Assembly (NCBI RefSeq): GCF_000005505.3 | Contig: NC_016133.3 | Coordinates: 37,971,237 to 38,035,236, forward strand | DNA: 64,000 nt | Direction of reading: 5' to 3' | Source: Brachypodium distachyon | Lineage: Eukaryota > Streptophyta > Magnoliopsida > Poales > Poaceae | Shown: piece by piece, positions 1 through 11,710 of the stretch | Numbering within the stretch: position 1 is the first letter of the stretch | How the letters are laid out: each line of letters begins with the position of its first letter | Made by a program: the position numbers and the translations under genes | Notes under the pieces: generated by a model | What the model was told of the DNA's origin: nothing | Database searches by the model: none | What the model saw: the letters and a program-made list of their open reading frames with translations, nothing else

Positions 1-573
1 AGGCGCCGCCTGCTTGTGGCAGAACACCCCCGTCGGAGGCTTCCGGCGTTCTGCTGCCATCTTGGACAGCTCGTCAGCCGCGAAGTTGTCCTTCCGCTTG
101 ACGTGCTCGAATCGCAAACCCTTGAACTTGTGTTCTAGCTTGCGGACTTCCTCCACGTACGGTGCCATCTGCGGACAGTCGTAGTCCTTGTTGACCTGGT
201 TGATCACGAGCTGGGAGTCCCCGCGAACGACCAGGCGCTTGATGTCCAGGGCGATTGCTGCCCGCAACCCGACAAGCAAACCCTCGTACTCTGCCGTGTT
301 GTTAGTGGAGTTCGGGAAATCGAGTTGGATAGCAAACCTCAACTGATCCCCCGTCGGTGACTCGATGACGACCCCAGCACCGGCTCCCTGAAGGCTGAAC
401 GCGCCGTCGAAGTACAGGATCCAGTGGCCTTCGTCCAGCTTGCCTGGCAGGCTGGTCTCCGGCTCCTCCTCTTCTACACCCGTCGACGTCCACTCCGCGA
501 CAAAGTCCGCCAGGGCCGCACTCTTGATGCTCTTGAAGTTGGTGAAGCGCAGATCGAACTCTGACAGCTCCAT
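1..573 (-). pseudogene. Gypsy RNase H domain (runs off the left edge)
   Basis: This stretch is open without a stop from the ATG at 573 to position 1. It shows RNase H signatures: YFDGA (first Asp), NTAEYEG (Glu) and VRGDSQL (second Asp), followed by the FEHVKRKDNFAADELS region that closes the fold. RNase H removes the RNA strand of the RNA/DNA hybrid during reverse transcription. It is in the same frame as the reverse transcriptase upstream, separated from it by a TAG at about 661. The domain itself is uninterrupted, but the polyprotein around it is broken, so it is listed as a pseudogene part. Confidence 0.88.
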
Positions 574-2281
574 CCTCCACTCGGTTACCATCCCGATGGC
601 TTCACGGTTGGTGAGGGCTTGCTCAAGGCAGAACCCCAACACCTCCATGACGCGGTGCGCCTAGAAGCAGTGGCGCAGCTTGCGGGACGCGAGCAGAATC
701 CCCAGCAGGAGCTTCTGTACCTGCGGGTACCTCGTACGGGCGTCGCGCAGCACCGTGCTGACGAAGTACATCGGGTGCTGCATGAGCCGCTTGCGCGATG
801 CCGACGCTGCCGGCTCGGGGGTGGTCCTTGGGTCCGAGGCGGTTGCCGGGGGCCGTTCAGCCCCCTGCCCCGCAGCTTCAGTCCCCGGAACGTCTTCCTC
901 CTTTTCGGCAACCCGCACCGAGCTGACAACCTGGTCAGTTGCTGCTAGGTAGAGTAGCGGCGGCTCACCTGGCTTGGGGGCGACGAGGACGGGCGGCGAC
1001 TTCGGGTATTGTTTGAGATCCTGGAACGCCGCCTTGGCCTCGGGGGTCCCATCAATCGGACCCTTCTTCTTCGTCACCTTGAAGAAAGGCAGGGTGCGTT
1101 CGCCCAACCTTGAGATGAAGCGGCCCAGCGCGGCAACGCAACCGTTGAGGCGCTGGACATCCTTCACCTTGCGAGGAGCCTCCATTTTCTCGATAGCTTC
1201 TATCTTCTGTGGGTTGGCTTGTATCCCCCTGTGTGAAACCAAGAAACCCAGAAGCTAGCCCGAGTCTACACCGAAGGTGCACTTCTCAGGGTTCAACTTG
1301 AGTTTGATCCTGCGGAGGTTATCAAACGTCTCCCGCAAGTCATCAATCAGCGAGTCCCCGCGCTTCGACTTGATGATGATATCGTCCATGTAGGCCTCCA
1401 CGTTGCAGCCTAGCGGGGGTCCAGAACACTCGCGCAGCGCGCACTGGAATGTCGAGCCCGCGTTTTTCAACCCGAAAGGCATGCGTGCATAACAGTAGCA
1501 GTCAACCGGGGTGATGAACGCCGTTTTCTCCTCGTCTTCGACTGCCATCTTAATTTGATGGTAGCCGGAAAAAGCATCCAAAAAGCTCGGCAAATCACAC
1601 CCAGCAGTGGAATCAACTATTTGATCGACACTAGGTACAGGGAAAGGATCGTTGAGACATGCACGGTTAAGATCAGTAAAATCTACACACATGCAAAGCT
1701 TATTTCCCGCCTTGGGTACTACTACAGGGTTAGCTAACCAAGTGGGGTACAGAACTTCCCTGATAGCCCCCGCAGCCTTGAGCTTGTCCAGCTCCTGCTT
1801 GATGAAGTCTTTGCGCTCCTGTGCTTGCCGGCGAATCTTCTGCTTGACGGGGCGGGCATCCGGACGCACCGCGAGTCGATGCTCGATCACCTCCCTAGGG
1901 ACTCCAGGAAGGTCCGACGGCTCCCAAGCGAACACGTCGGCATTTTCCCGGAGTAAAGTGATGAGCGCGCTTTCCTGTTCGGCCGTAAGGTTCGCACCGA
2001 TTGTGACGGTGCGCTCCTTGTTGCCGGCCTGGAGGGGCAGCTTCTTCACCTTGGCGGCCTCCTCCCTGAGCTTCTAGCCCTTGCCGGGGCACGAGCTTGA
2101 GCCTGCGCTTCCCCCAGCAAGCTCTTGCGGGGCAGCGCGGGCCTTCTTAGTTGCCGGGCCATCGCCCGGTGACCCTTCACCTCCGGCAACGTCGTCGTCA
2201 CCGGCGTCGGCTGCGGTGGCGGCCCTGACGACCTCGCCAACACACCAGGCCACGTCCTTGAGGTCACACCTAATGGAGAGG
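574..2281 (-). pseudogene. Gypsy reverse transcriptase with in-frame stops
   Basis: The longest open part is 2049-1255. It contains the palm sequence FLDAFSGYHQIKM and the catalytic AYMDD box, typical of Ty3/Gypsy reverse transcriptase. The frame continues through 1242-661 (thumb and connection: VSHRGIQANPQKIEAIEKM) but is cut by TAG codons at 1257-1255 and 663-661. Both are single-codon stops in one frame; no indel is needed to explain them. Upstream of 2049 the frame is the protease-to-RT linker (IRCDLKD), which ends at the solo-LTR target duplication. The second stop fits a CAG to TAG change, as expected from deamination of methylated CHG sites. Confidence 0.9.
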
Positions 2282-2286
2282 ACTCC

Positions 2287-5200
2287 TGTAACATCCCAAA
2301 ATTTCAAACTTTTACATGTGCATTGCATCGATGAGCATCATGCCACAATTGCATGTTTGAATTCAAATTTTGAATCACAAAAGGCTTTAAGAGATTTTGT
2401 CTACACCCCTGTAACCTTTGGATTTTCAAACCAATAGGGTTGATGTATAAAAAGGGTTTAATGCATATATAAGCTATCCCATAATTTTTGGTTCATTATT
2501 TGGAGTTGAAAAAGTATTTTATTCAAACAGATATATAGCCCTAAAGGCATTTATAGGGCAAATGTATTTTTATATATTTTATTTTGAGGGGAATCTACTC
2601 CCAAAAGTTGTATCATGGTAGGACATGATTTTACAAATTTTCTGGAATTTATTTGGACCAATTTGGAGTTCAAACTCAAAAGATATCAAAGAAATGAGAA
2701 AAACAGAAAAAGAAAAGGTCTAAAAGAAAAAGAAAAGGTAAACCGGACCGGCCCGGCCACTTTGGGCCGAACCGGCCCAGTCTGACCGCGCCCGACCGGC
2801 CCCGCCAGCCCGGCCGCCCGCGCGCGCCCGCACCCGCTGACAGGTGGGGCCCACCTGTCAGGGGCTTCTTCCCCGGAAGGAAACCCTCGCGACGCCGCCG
2901 CGATTTACGACCACCGTCCCCGCGCGTTCGCCGCCGCAATCTCCTCCTCCGGCCTTCCATTTTCACGCCCGAGCACGTCTATATAACCCCCGCGACCCCC
3001 TCTCTTCCCCCCCCCCTCCGTTTTCCCTCGCTCGCACGCGGCCAGGCCGCCGGAATCCCTCGCCGGAGCCGCACCCGCGCCGCCGCGTCCTCTTCGTCCT
3101 AGGCGCCGACCGCACCGTCCCCGAGCGCCGCCGACCGCGCCCCCGTCTCCGCCGTGCCGCGCCGCGCCTCCCCGTGACTTCCCCGAGCCGCCCGCGACGC
3201 CGGAGCACCCCGCGCCGCCACGCCCGTGCCCGCGCCGCCGTCTCCTCCAACTCCGGCCGCCCGCGCCGCCCGGTAAAACCCTAAAACTCCCCTCGTCCGT
3301 CCGATCTAGATCGATGGCTAGGATTAGATCACTTATAAAACGAACCGGTACGCACTGTGGATCTAACGGCTCGGATTTATTTATAAACCGAACCGGTACC
3401 GTCCAATAATAATGCGCCACGTGGCACTCGGTTTTATAAAATAGAAATGTAATTTTAATCCCCCGGAATTAATAAAAGGCACTTTTGCAGATAGGCCCCT
3501 GTAACTTCAAATGATCATAACTTTAAATCTATTTGGCCAAATTTAGTGATCCACACCTTTTTGGAATCCTTAGGAAGTGTAGAATCTTTTGGCACTGTCC
3601 AATTTCAAATTTGAATTTGAATCACATTCAAATTACAGATTAGGGTTTATGCCATTTAAATCATAACTAATTATTTAGAAGACCTTTTTGAATGAAACCA
3701 GTGCCCAAAATTTTGTTTTAATGTCGTCTGTCCAATGGGGCAGAGAAATAAATATTTTGAATTAAATTGTTTTGCAGATGCAAATAAAACCTCATTTTAG
3801 GATTTAAACCCTAGCTTTTGCTTTTGCTTAAAAACCCTAATTACATGTGTTTAATTCTCAAGGCATTGGATCAGCAGATCATCCAAATAAAATAAATCAA
3901 AACTCATGTCACATGTTTTGCATTGCATCATGACATACATATTCTTTTGCTTGTATGGTGTGTTTATGTATGTGTATGTTTGCTTGATTGTATAGTTTTC
4001 TCGGAGAGCGAACTGTGTGACTGTGAAGAGTGTTTGAATACCAATTACTATCAAGGCAAGTTCACTTTGATCATTCACCTATTACTTTATTATGCACTAG
4101 ATTTTATTAGTTGCATTGTTAGGATTATTATTGTACCTATGCTAGCTATGATCTCTCCTAGTAGTATAGGACACCTTTGCCATTTCCTCACCACCAATTG
4201 CCATCGTAGTAGTGATACGCTATGCTATGATAATATACGAGGGCGGTATTATTACAATGTGATACTATTGAATTACAAATATAGTTTTCCTAGTGTATGG
4301 CAAAACAAGTAATTCAATGAACCGTCCTGGGTGGGCTGCTTTGAGGAAGTGGAGATGTATGCGGCGTCAGGTCCATTTCTATGGGTCCATTTCTATGAGT
4401 CGTCTCGCCATTTCTATGGGAGCGCCTGCGTTGCAACCGAGGAATGCCACCCGGGGTAACCAGAGACTAGACTAGTTTCCTGTTTAGTAGCTTCCAGTAC
4501 AACCACATGGTATTATGGGCTCTGCCAGGATGGATGTAAGAAATATGAACCTGGATCCGAGGTGACATCGGTATGTAGCAGTGTAGGTTGGAACGCGTCC
4601 CTCAGGTGGTCTGGGGGATTATGTTCTGAAAATTCCTGTAGTCGATGCCGTTGCTACTCTACCCTAAGGACAGCAAGGGATTAACACGTCGATTTCTTGT
4701 GGGTAAAGTGTACCACCTCTCGAGAGTGTCAAACTAAGTACTTAGCCGTGTCCCCGGATACGGACAATTATGAGCAACTAGATATTGGAGTTGTAAGGAA
4801 AGTCTCACTCATTCCAATTTCCTAATAAAACGAATGGATTGAACTGGGTAGGAGCATTGATGTTTCTACTCAATGTGCCTAGGTTAATAGGAGCATGGGT
4901 GTTTCTACCCCGTGTCCAATAGAATTCAAAACTATTTGTCTAAAAATGATAGGTTTTGAATAATGATGCTTTTATGCAAAATGGCCAAACCCCACTTAGC
5001 CAAACTATGCATGTACTTGGTAGGTCCTTTATAACTCTAGTGAGCTTGCCAATACATTCAAATGTATCGACCACGTAGTGGCTGCAATTAATAATGCAGG
5101 TGAAACTGACGAAGAGTGAGGTTCATCGATATTTCTCTGGGTCATGTGCTTACATTCCAACATGCTCTCTCCTCTGGGAGTAGATGAGGCCCTTTTTCTC

Positions 5201-5443
5201 TACTTTTCCGCTGCAGCTTCGTGATACTTTGTTATCATGGTTTTGAACATTATTTGTTTATGCTGAGGAGGTCATGCAAGTTTGTAAGTACAATTTAAGT
5301 TCTGGATGATACGATGTAATAAAGTACTTTTGACCTTTGTATCTTGGTATTACATCTTGAACTGTGTGTGCTAGTGAGTCGATCCAGGGACTAGCACAAG
5401 TAAGCACAGAGATCGAACCCTTGGTGAAGGGGGGATCGCTTCA
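2287..5443 (+). mobile_element. Solo LTR 1, 3157 bp, inserted in Gypsy pol
   Basis: The element begins TGTAACATCCC and ends ATCGCTTCA, giving TG..CA ends. It is flanked by a perfect 5-bp direct repeat ACTCC (2282-2286 and 5444-5448). It interrupts the Gypsy frame between the protease and RT linker; the coding frame resumes on the other side once one duplicate is discounted. No gag or pol is found inside and there is no second LTR, so a solo LTR left by LTR-LTR recombination is the best reading. A TATA-like box followed by a GC-rich leader suggests transcription on the plus strand. A second copy lies at 49828-53121 in opposite orientation. The length recalls the long LTRs of non-autonomous LARD elements such as barley Sukkula, but I cannot confirm that family. 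Confidence 0.9.
2978..2987 (+). promoter_or_regulatory. Putative TATA box of solo LTR 1
   Basis: TCTATATAAC lies about 690 bp into the LTR, directly before a 300-bp GC-rich leader that ends in CGGTAAAACCC, which resembles a splice donor. The second LTR copy has CTATAAAG at the matching place on the opposite strand. This pair is the reason for the orientation given to both LTRs. Function is inferred. Confidence 0.4.
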
Positions 5444-5448
5444 ACTCC

Positions 5449-5936
5449 GTACACGGACGGCATCTTCATCACGCCGTAGGCGCAATGGGTCGCCGCCATG
5501 AACTTGATCAGCGCCGGCCGACCAAGGATCCCGTTGTAGGGTAACGGGGTGTGCACGACGTCGAACACTATGTGCTCAGTCCTGAACGCTTCCCGGGACC
5601 CGAAGGTCACCGGCAGCGTGATGCGCCCCAGGGGGCGCACGACCCCGGGGTTTACTCCCCTGAATGGGTCAGTGGGCTTCAGTTGCTCCACGGGCAACTG
5701 CAGCTTCTCTACTAACCTGGCGGATAGGAGATTTAGCCTTGCTCCGTTGTCCATCAGGACCTTGGTCACCGTCATGTTGTTGATGATCGGTGAGACCACG
5801 AAGGGTATGACCCCTGAACCCAGCTGCCGCGTTGGTTGATCGTCGGCGCTGAAGGTGATCGGTACGTGCGACCACTTCAGCGGCTGCTGCGGCTCCGCAT
5901 CCGGCAACAGCGAACACACCTCCCGGGTGAGGCGCT
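5449..5936 (-). pseudogene. Gypsy aspartic protease region
   Basis: The open frame on the minus strand contains VLMDNGARLNLL, the place of the retroviral-type aspartic protease catalytic loop, followed by GRITLPVTFG and NGILGRPALIKFMA, which is the usual C-terminal part of Gypsy proteases. The catalytic tripeptide reads D-N-G, where Gypsy relatives usually have D-G-G or D-G-S. The frame ends artificially about 20 codons into the inserted solo LTR; those last residues are LTR sequence, not protease. The enzyme would process the Gag-Pol polyprotein. Confidence 0.82.
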
Positions 5937-7700
5937 TTACCGCGACGTGGGACGAGAGAGCGTAAGCTCCCCCATGAATGCAGGCGACGCCGCGGGGCTC
6001 CTGGAAGCCCGGCTCGTGGCCCCCGGTGCAGTCGGACTCGCGCTGCTCCTCTGCGCGAGTCCTGTCTCGCCCCCGGGGAGGGTGCTCCTTGCCAGCGCGG
6101 GCCTGGCCGCGTCCCCCCTGGGCTTCCTCCCTGCCCGCGCTACCGCCGGCAGGCTTCGGCCCCGCTCTGGGGTCGTTCGGGCAATCTCAGGAGAGATGCC
6201 TGATGTCGTCGCGGTTGAAGTAGGTGCCGGCCGCTCGGCGCTCCTCGTGGCGCTGCTCGCGCCGCTGCTTGATACCCTGCAGGATGCGGCAGTCCTACGC
6301 ATCGTGGGTAGAATTGGCGTGGATGGGGCAGCGGGACGGGTCGCCCTGCTTGCCACCAAACCCGCCACCGGCTGAAGCCTTCTTTGCGGGCCTCAGGGTA
6401 GCCCCCGAGTCCGCAGCGAGGACTTGCTTCCCACTGCGCTAGCGGGAACTCTTCTTCCGCGAACCCTCTCCTGGGCTCGCGGCAGCTTTACCTGCAAGTT
6501 CGGGTGCTAAGCGCCCTTCCTCGGCCATGGCACACTTGTGCGCCAGGGCGTACAGATCCTGCGTCGTCCAGATCCGATGTGTGCTCAGCTTCTCGCACAT
6601 CTTGGGGTCGCGGACGTTGATGGCGAAGGTGTTGATGATGGCGGCAGCCTCCGCCTTCGGGATGGAGTAGGACAGGTTTGAGAAGCGGTTGACGAAGCTC
6701 CGCAATGTCTCCCCTGGCTTCTGCACCATGGTGTGCAGCTCCGCCATGGTTCCCGGACGCTTGCAGCTGCCCTGAAACGCGCTCACAAACTGCTCACGCA
6801 GGTTCGCCCAAGTGGCGATGGACCCAGCAGGCAGGTTGAGCAGCCACGTCCTCGCTGATCCCTTAAGGACCATCGGGAACCAGTTGGCTCTGACCTTGTC
6901 CTCGGCGCCGATGGCATGCATCCCCAACGTGTAGGTCAGGAGGAAATCCTTGGGATTCATGGTCCCATCATACGTACCGAGCGCGGGCGCTCGGAACTTG
7001 CAGGGCCATGTCACCCGCCGCAGCTCGCGCGTGAACGCAGTGCAGCCGTTCTCGGGGCCCATAGGAGCATCCTCCTGCTCCTGCGGGCGTTGGTGCTCTA
7101 CCTCGCGCCGGCGCCGGCGCTCCAGGCGCTGACGCAAATCCTCCTGCTGGCGGGCATTCAAGATGCCGCGCGCGTCACCTCGCGTGACGGTCGGTGACAA
7201 GTCCGAGGATCCCTCCGGGTCCCCGCCTCCCGGGCCTCCCTGCGGGGGAGGGTTTTCCCCTTGTCGTGAGGCGCGGGGCGCGTCTCCGCACCCCGGGTTC
7301 TACCCGCGGCCAGAGCCTGCCGGGCCGCCCTCGCCCTGTGGCTGTTGGGCGGCGAGCGCGAGGAGCGCATCTAGCTCCCCGCTCCATGCCTCGTGTGCCG
7401 GCGTGCCCTGCTGTGACTCGTACCGCACCATGACCCACGCGGCGATGATAGCTTCCGCCGGGGTTTGGGCCGAAGGAAACCGATTTTCCGATCGTCTACC
7501 CTCTGCCCTATCCCCGGGCGCACCCGGGTGCGTGGGGTGCGACCCCGTCGGCGTCGCTCGCGACGCGGTGTGCTCGTGGTGCAGCTGACGCTGCGCGCCT
7601 TCGGCCCGCGATTCGACTCGTTGGCCGGCGCAGGCGGCACCGTGGCTGCTCGCGCGACTGGCCCTGGCACTGGGAGCCGCCGGCCCCCTCAGCCGGTTGT
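5937..7700 (-). pseudogene. Gypsy gag (capsid) with stops
   Basis: The best-preserved part is 7200-6439, which contains the retrotransposon gag domain: PKDFLLTYTLGM, VLKGSARTWLLNLP and LREQFVSAFQG, ending in a lysine- and arginine-rich tail. The frame really starts further upstream: 7431-7304 in the same frame reads WVMVRYESQQG and then meets a TAG. Two more TAG stops follow the capsid, at 6441-6439 and near 6300 in the CPIHANSTHDA region, which is a nucleocapsid-like segment. Gag forms the virus-like particle. The exact start is uncertain, because the first residue of the 7200 frame is not an ATG. At least three stops make it non-functional. Confidence 0.85.
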
Positions 7701-7857
7701 CTGCCGATGGCCGAGGAGGTGGGGGTGGCAGCTGCGATTGCTGCGCTCGTGAGGGTTCAGGATTTTCCTAAACCCGCGACGCAGGTTGCGCGTCGTGTGA
7801 TCGCGTGTGCGGTCACCGACGAGCTCCCCTCACGCGCCCCCTACCTGGCGCGCCAGA

Positions 7858-8754
7858 TGTCGCAGCACAGGGCTTTGACACCGGGGGTGTGCGGGCACCC
7901 CCTTTTTAGGTTCGGCAGAGGGCGACGGGGATCGCTCCGGCAGTCGCCGGCGGGGCCGATGCGTGGCCTGCAAAAACGCAACGAACACATCCACGCATGT
8001 TTTACCTAGGTTCGGGCCACCCGGAGGTGTAAAGCCCTACGTCCTGCTTGTCTGAGATCGTATTATCGAAAGATTGAGTGTTTAGAAGTTGCCGGGGGAG
8101 AGTCTCCGGGTGCTCTCTTTTTGGCTAAGTGCTCCTTGCTACTCTGGGCTAGGCTAGTGGCAAACCATGACTTAGTCAAACGAAAAAACTGAATAACCAA
8201 CCCCTTTGACCGCTGGCGGGGGTCCTCCTCTTATGGCCAAGGGGATACCACAGGTGCCACGGTGCATGGGTTACAAGTGACGAGCGGGGAGCTTGGGCAG
8301 CTCCTGCTCGGTGCGCTGGCAGACATGCAAGAGCGCCAGCCCCGCGACTAGGGGTCTAATACCCTATAAACTAGCTCTGAGCAGCCACTGTTAGCCTGAC
8401 TAGATGGATAACCCCCCCTCCTGTCAGCTCATTAAATGTGTCTTGCGCTATACTCCTTGTCCTGACGACCCTGCACACTAGGTGCTTGCGGCGCGCCCAC
8501 GTGGCGCTGCTGCTATGTTTGCTCGGCCCCGCCTTCGCAGCAAGAACCTGCGCACGGGAACGCCTCCTCTTGGGAAGTTACCTCCCGGGAAGCGCCCAGG
8601 CGAGATTATTCTCCGAAGCCCCGCTAGCCCTGCCGGGCTAGTAGCTTGCCGGGCAGCTTGTACGTTGCCGCCCGGGGTGTGATCGTCCCAGGAACCAAGC
8701 GATGCGACCCACGCGTCGTGCAGCGGTGGCACCCCGGGTGCCACTGGTGTGACG
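7858..8754 (-). repeat. Gypsy 5' LTR, 897 bp
   Basis: The inner end reads TGTCGCAGCACA on the plus strand and is followed by CTGGCGCGCCAGGTAG on the minus strand, the usual primer-binding-site neighbourhood of many grass Gypsy elements (about 7840-7857). The outer end reads CCAGTGGCACC preceded by CGTCACA on the minus strand. The expected terminal TGTCAC carries T to C at the first base, so TGTC..GACA ends are inferred. The next five bases (GTTCC, 8755-8759) belong to the interrupted MITE and should be the target duplication; the partner lies outside the window. Confidence 0.7.
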
Positions 8755-8859
8755 GTTCCATAATTCTTGTCGAAATATTACATGTATCTAGATGCCTTTT
8801 AGGAATAGATACATCCATATTTGGGCAAATTAGAGACAAGAATTATGAAACGGAGGGAG
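8755..8859. mobile_element. Stowaway MITE cut by the Gypsy insertion
   Basis: The sequence GTTCCATAATTCTTGTC pairs with GACAAGAATTATGAAAC near the other end, which finishes in CGGAGGGAG followed by TA (8860-8861). Internally it has ATATTACATGTATCTAGATG and AGATACATCCATATTTGGGC, as in the MITEs at 14869 and 61196. The left CTCCCTCC terminus is missing and is replaced by the Gypsy LTR. Stowaways are non-autonomous Tc1/mariner derivatives. Confidence 0.85.
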
Positions 8860-8956
8860 TAGCTTATTTGAATTAAGTTGCTAACACAGTTCATATTTGT
8901 TCCATTTGTGAAGAATTCCATATATTCATGTCCATCACGTTACTGAAATTGTTGTA

Positions 8957-9293
8957 TGTTGGAAATCAGCCCAAAATCTCTGTCACGCGGCAACAACAAA
9001 CACGCTAATTGATTTCCGGCGAGACGCGCACGTCAATACTCTCAGCAAGCTGATCGATTGCTAGCAACTAATACGCACGTCAAGCACACACGGGATAATT
9101 GATTTGGATGGCTACAGGTACGTATCGTACCTGTCTCTTCTTTTCTATTTTTTGGGATTAACTTACAAGGTACCGTATACATGCATATATACACGGCAAG
9201 ATGCAATTAGACTAGAACACTGAATACGAGACCTACACCTAAACAGACTTGACTTCTAACCAGAAACGGATTCGATTTGGTCTTAAGCTTACA
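8957..9293 (-). repeat. Copia 3' LTR
   Basis: TGTTGGAAATC to TTAAGCTTACA, 337 bp. A purine-rich tract (AGGGGGAGAA on the minus strand, 9294-9303) adjoins it and serves as the plus-strand primer site. Confidence 0.95.
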
Positions 9294-9320
9294 TTCTCCC
9301 CCTAAGATCAAAATGAAAAA

Positions 9321-11710
9321 TTACTTGACAGCATGAACACCGATCTTCTTCCTCATCTCCTGAAATTTCACCCTTCCAAGAGACTTCGTCAATATGTCGG
9401 CCAACTCTTCACCTGTGCTTATATAATCAACATCAAGCTTGCCTTCTTCCACGCATCCTCGTATGTAATGAAACCGGGTGTCGATATGTTTACTTCTATC
9501 ATGAAACACCGGATTCTTACACAGAGATATAGTGGATTTGTTGTCGATCTTCAACTCAAACTTTTCTGGTTCTCGGTTTAGTAGATCAGCAAGCAGTCGC
9601 TCTAGCCACACTCCCTGACATGCTGCGGTAGCTGCTGCAATGTATTCAGCTTCACACGAGGATAGAGCCACAACCTTCTGCTTCTGTGACATCCAGCTCA
9701 CAATATTTTCACCTAGGTAAAACGCCATGCCCGAAGTACTTTTACGGTCATCAACGTCGCCGGCCATATCACTGTCACTGTACCCGACTAGTTGTGTCTT
9801 CTCCTCTTTCTTCTTTGAGTAAACACACCCATAATTCAGGGTTCCTTTGATGTACCGCAAAATCATCTTCACCGCTGCAAAGTGTTCTGTTGTGGGGTTC
9901 TCCATGAATCGACTAACGATCCCAACTGAGTATGCCAAATCTGGCCTTGTATTCACCAAGTATCTCAGACTTCCCACAATACTTCTATATTCGGTACTAT
10001 CAACAGGATCTGCTTCACCGTGTTTGCTCAATTTATGCCTTGCTTCCATCGGTGCTGAGGTAGCATTGCACTCTTCCATGTAGCACTTCTCAAGGATTTT
10101 CCTTGCATAAACTTCTTGACACAAAGTTATTGAATCTCCTCGCTGACATACTTCTATCCCGAGGTAGTAGCTCAACAAACCAAGGTCACTCATCTTCAAA
10201 AGATCTAGCATCTGCTTCTTGAATCTTGCAATCTCCCTCTCATCTGCACCCGTGATCAACAGATCATCAACATATACTCCAACTAGGAGCCGTTTCTTCC
10301 CATCACCTCGTTTGTACATAGCATGCTCCAATGGACTCTTCTCAAATCCGAGGGACACCAGTGTAGCGTCCAGCTTGGTGTTCCATGCCCTCGGTGCTTG
10401 CCGTAGCCCGTACAATGCCTTGTGCAGTCGCAACACCTTATGTTCCGCTCCCCCTTCGACGAAACCTGGAGGTTGTTGTACATATACTTCTTCTTGTAGG
10501 TCACCGTTCAAGAACGCTGATTTCACATCCATATGATGCAGCTTCCAGGATTCTTGAGCAGCCAAAGCAATCAACAACCGTACCGATTCCATCCTTGCGA
10601 CTGGAGCGAACACTTTCTCAAAATCAACGCCTTGTTGCTGCACACAGCCCTTTGCTACCAAGCGTGCTTTGTGCTTTACCACATTGCCATTGGAGTATTT
10701 CTTCACTTTGAATACCCACTTGAGGCCTATGGGTTTATGCCCGGCAGGGAGATCAACCAAGCTCCATGTATTGTTATCTTGGATTGACGCCATCTCCTCC
10801 TCCATAGCCTTGCGCCAACTTTCTTCCTCACTAGCTTCTTCAAACGAGGTTGGTTCTTTGGTACTTAACAAGCACCTTTCCTTCGCCGTGCGCTTCGTCT
10901 TGATCGTCTTCGTCTTGCGGATCATCTTCTTTGGAGAAGGGTACAACTCCGATAGAGGTCGAAGTCGTTCGGGCGTCGGTCGTCGAGTCCGCGACCGAGT
11001 CTGCACCGGCGATCGTACCATCGTCGATGCCCTTTGAGAGGTTGCTGCCACGGTAAAAGTTTCAGCATCTCCGCCGGCTGTTGCATCCTCCCCTTCACTT
11101 GCTCCTGCCGCGGCAGAGGGATCTTCTGCCGCTGCAGAAACTTCTGCAGTCTCTCTCGTCGTGGCAGACGCAGATCTTCCTGCCGCGGTTTCTGCCGCGG
11201 CAGAATTTTCTGTCGCGTATCCTGCCGCGGTAGAGATTCCTGCCGCTGTTCCTGCCGCGGATCCTGCCGCGGGAGAGATTCCTGCCGCGGACCCTGCCGC
11301 GGCAGAGGATGAGGCCGGTGCTCTACTGAAGCTGAACACCGGTGTAGCGCCGCGGCCCGGCGGCGTTCCGGGTGGATCTCCGCCACCTGCGTCATGGTCG
11401 TGGCCTTCTCCATGGTTATGACCTGCATGCTCAGGGACAGGGTAAGATACAACAAACATATCATCCGAATTTTGTTGATTCTCTTCTTTGTTTGAGGACC
11501 AATCCCATGCCCTCTCTTCTTCAAAGATGACATCGCGTGCCACGTGAACTTTTCTTGTTTGTGGATCGTACACACGATAAGCCTTCGAGTGTCTCTTCAA
11601 GCCTGCTTCATAACCCATCAAGATCATCGGCTTACTCCGGTCTTCCAGCTTTCCCACATGTCCAGAAACATTCTTCACATGTGCCATGCACCCAAAAGTA
11701 CGAAGGTGTC
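9321..11710 (-). pseudogene. Copia reverse transcriptase and RNase H
   Basis: This long open frame ends at the natural stop at 9321. From the N-terminus it holds the end of integrase (HLRTFGCMAHVKN), an Ala/Gly-rich low-complexity linker of about 80 residues (roughly 11050-11330) and then the Copia RT (WKLHHMDVKSAFLNGDL, catalytic YVDDLLITG). RNase H follows (GYSDSDMAGD, SSCEAEYIAA), and it ends with HIDTRFHYIRG and ELADILTKSLG. RT and RNase H make the DNA copy of the element's RNA. The domain itself looks undamaged, but a frameshift separates it from integrase, so the polyprotein would not form without recoding. The Ala-rich linker is built from irregular repeats of a GCCGCGGCAG-like unit and is unusual for this spot. 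Confidence 0.93.

Larger units (their letters stand above)
1..8754 (-). mobile_element. Ty3/Gypsy LTR retrotransposon, 5' part, decayed
   Basis: Read on the minus strand, the order is 5' LTR (7858-8754), gag, protease, reverse transcriptase, RNase H, which is the Gypsy order. The integrase and the 3' LTR would lie left of position 1 and are not in the window. The element is split by a later solo LTR at 2287-5443. Its open frames carry several stops, mostly TAG at positions where relatives have CAG, so it cannot encode working proteins. Its outer LTR end abuts a Stowaway MITE whose first bases are missing, so the element apparently landed inside that MITE. The superfamily is clear from domain order and motifs; the family name is not assigned. 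Confidence 0.93.

Noticed and set aside
2844..3420. Overlapping long frames on both strands
   Set aside because: They lie in the GC-rich leader of solo LTR 1. Composition keeps all frames open; the residues are Arg/Pro/Gly-rich with no domain.
2287..5443. Complete small transposon with its own gene instead of a solo LTR
   Set aside because: TG..CA ends, 5-bp duplications and a second copy of the same type fit an LTR. No internal inverted repeats or coding domain were found.
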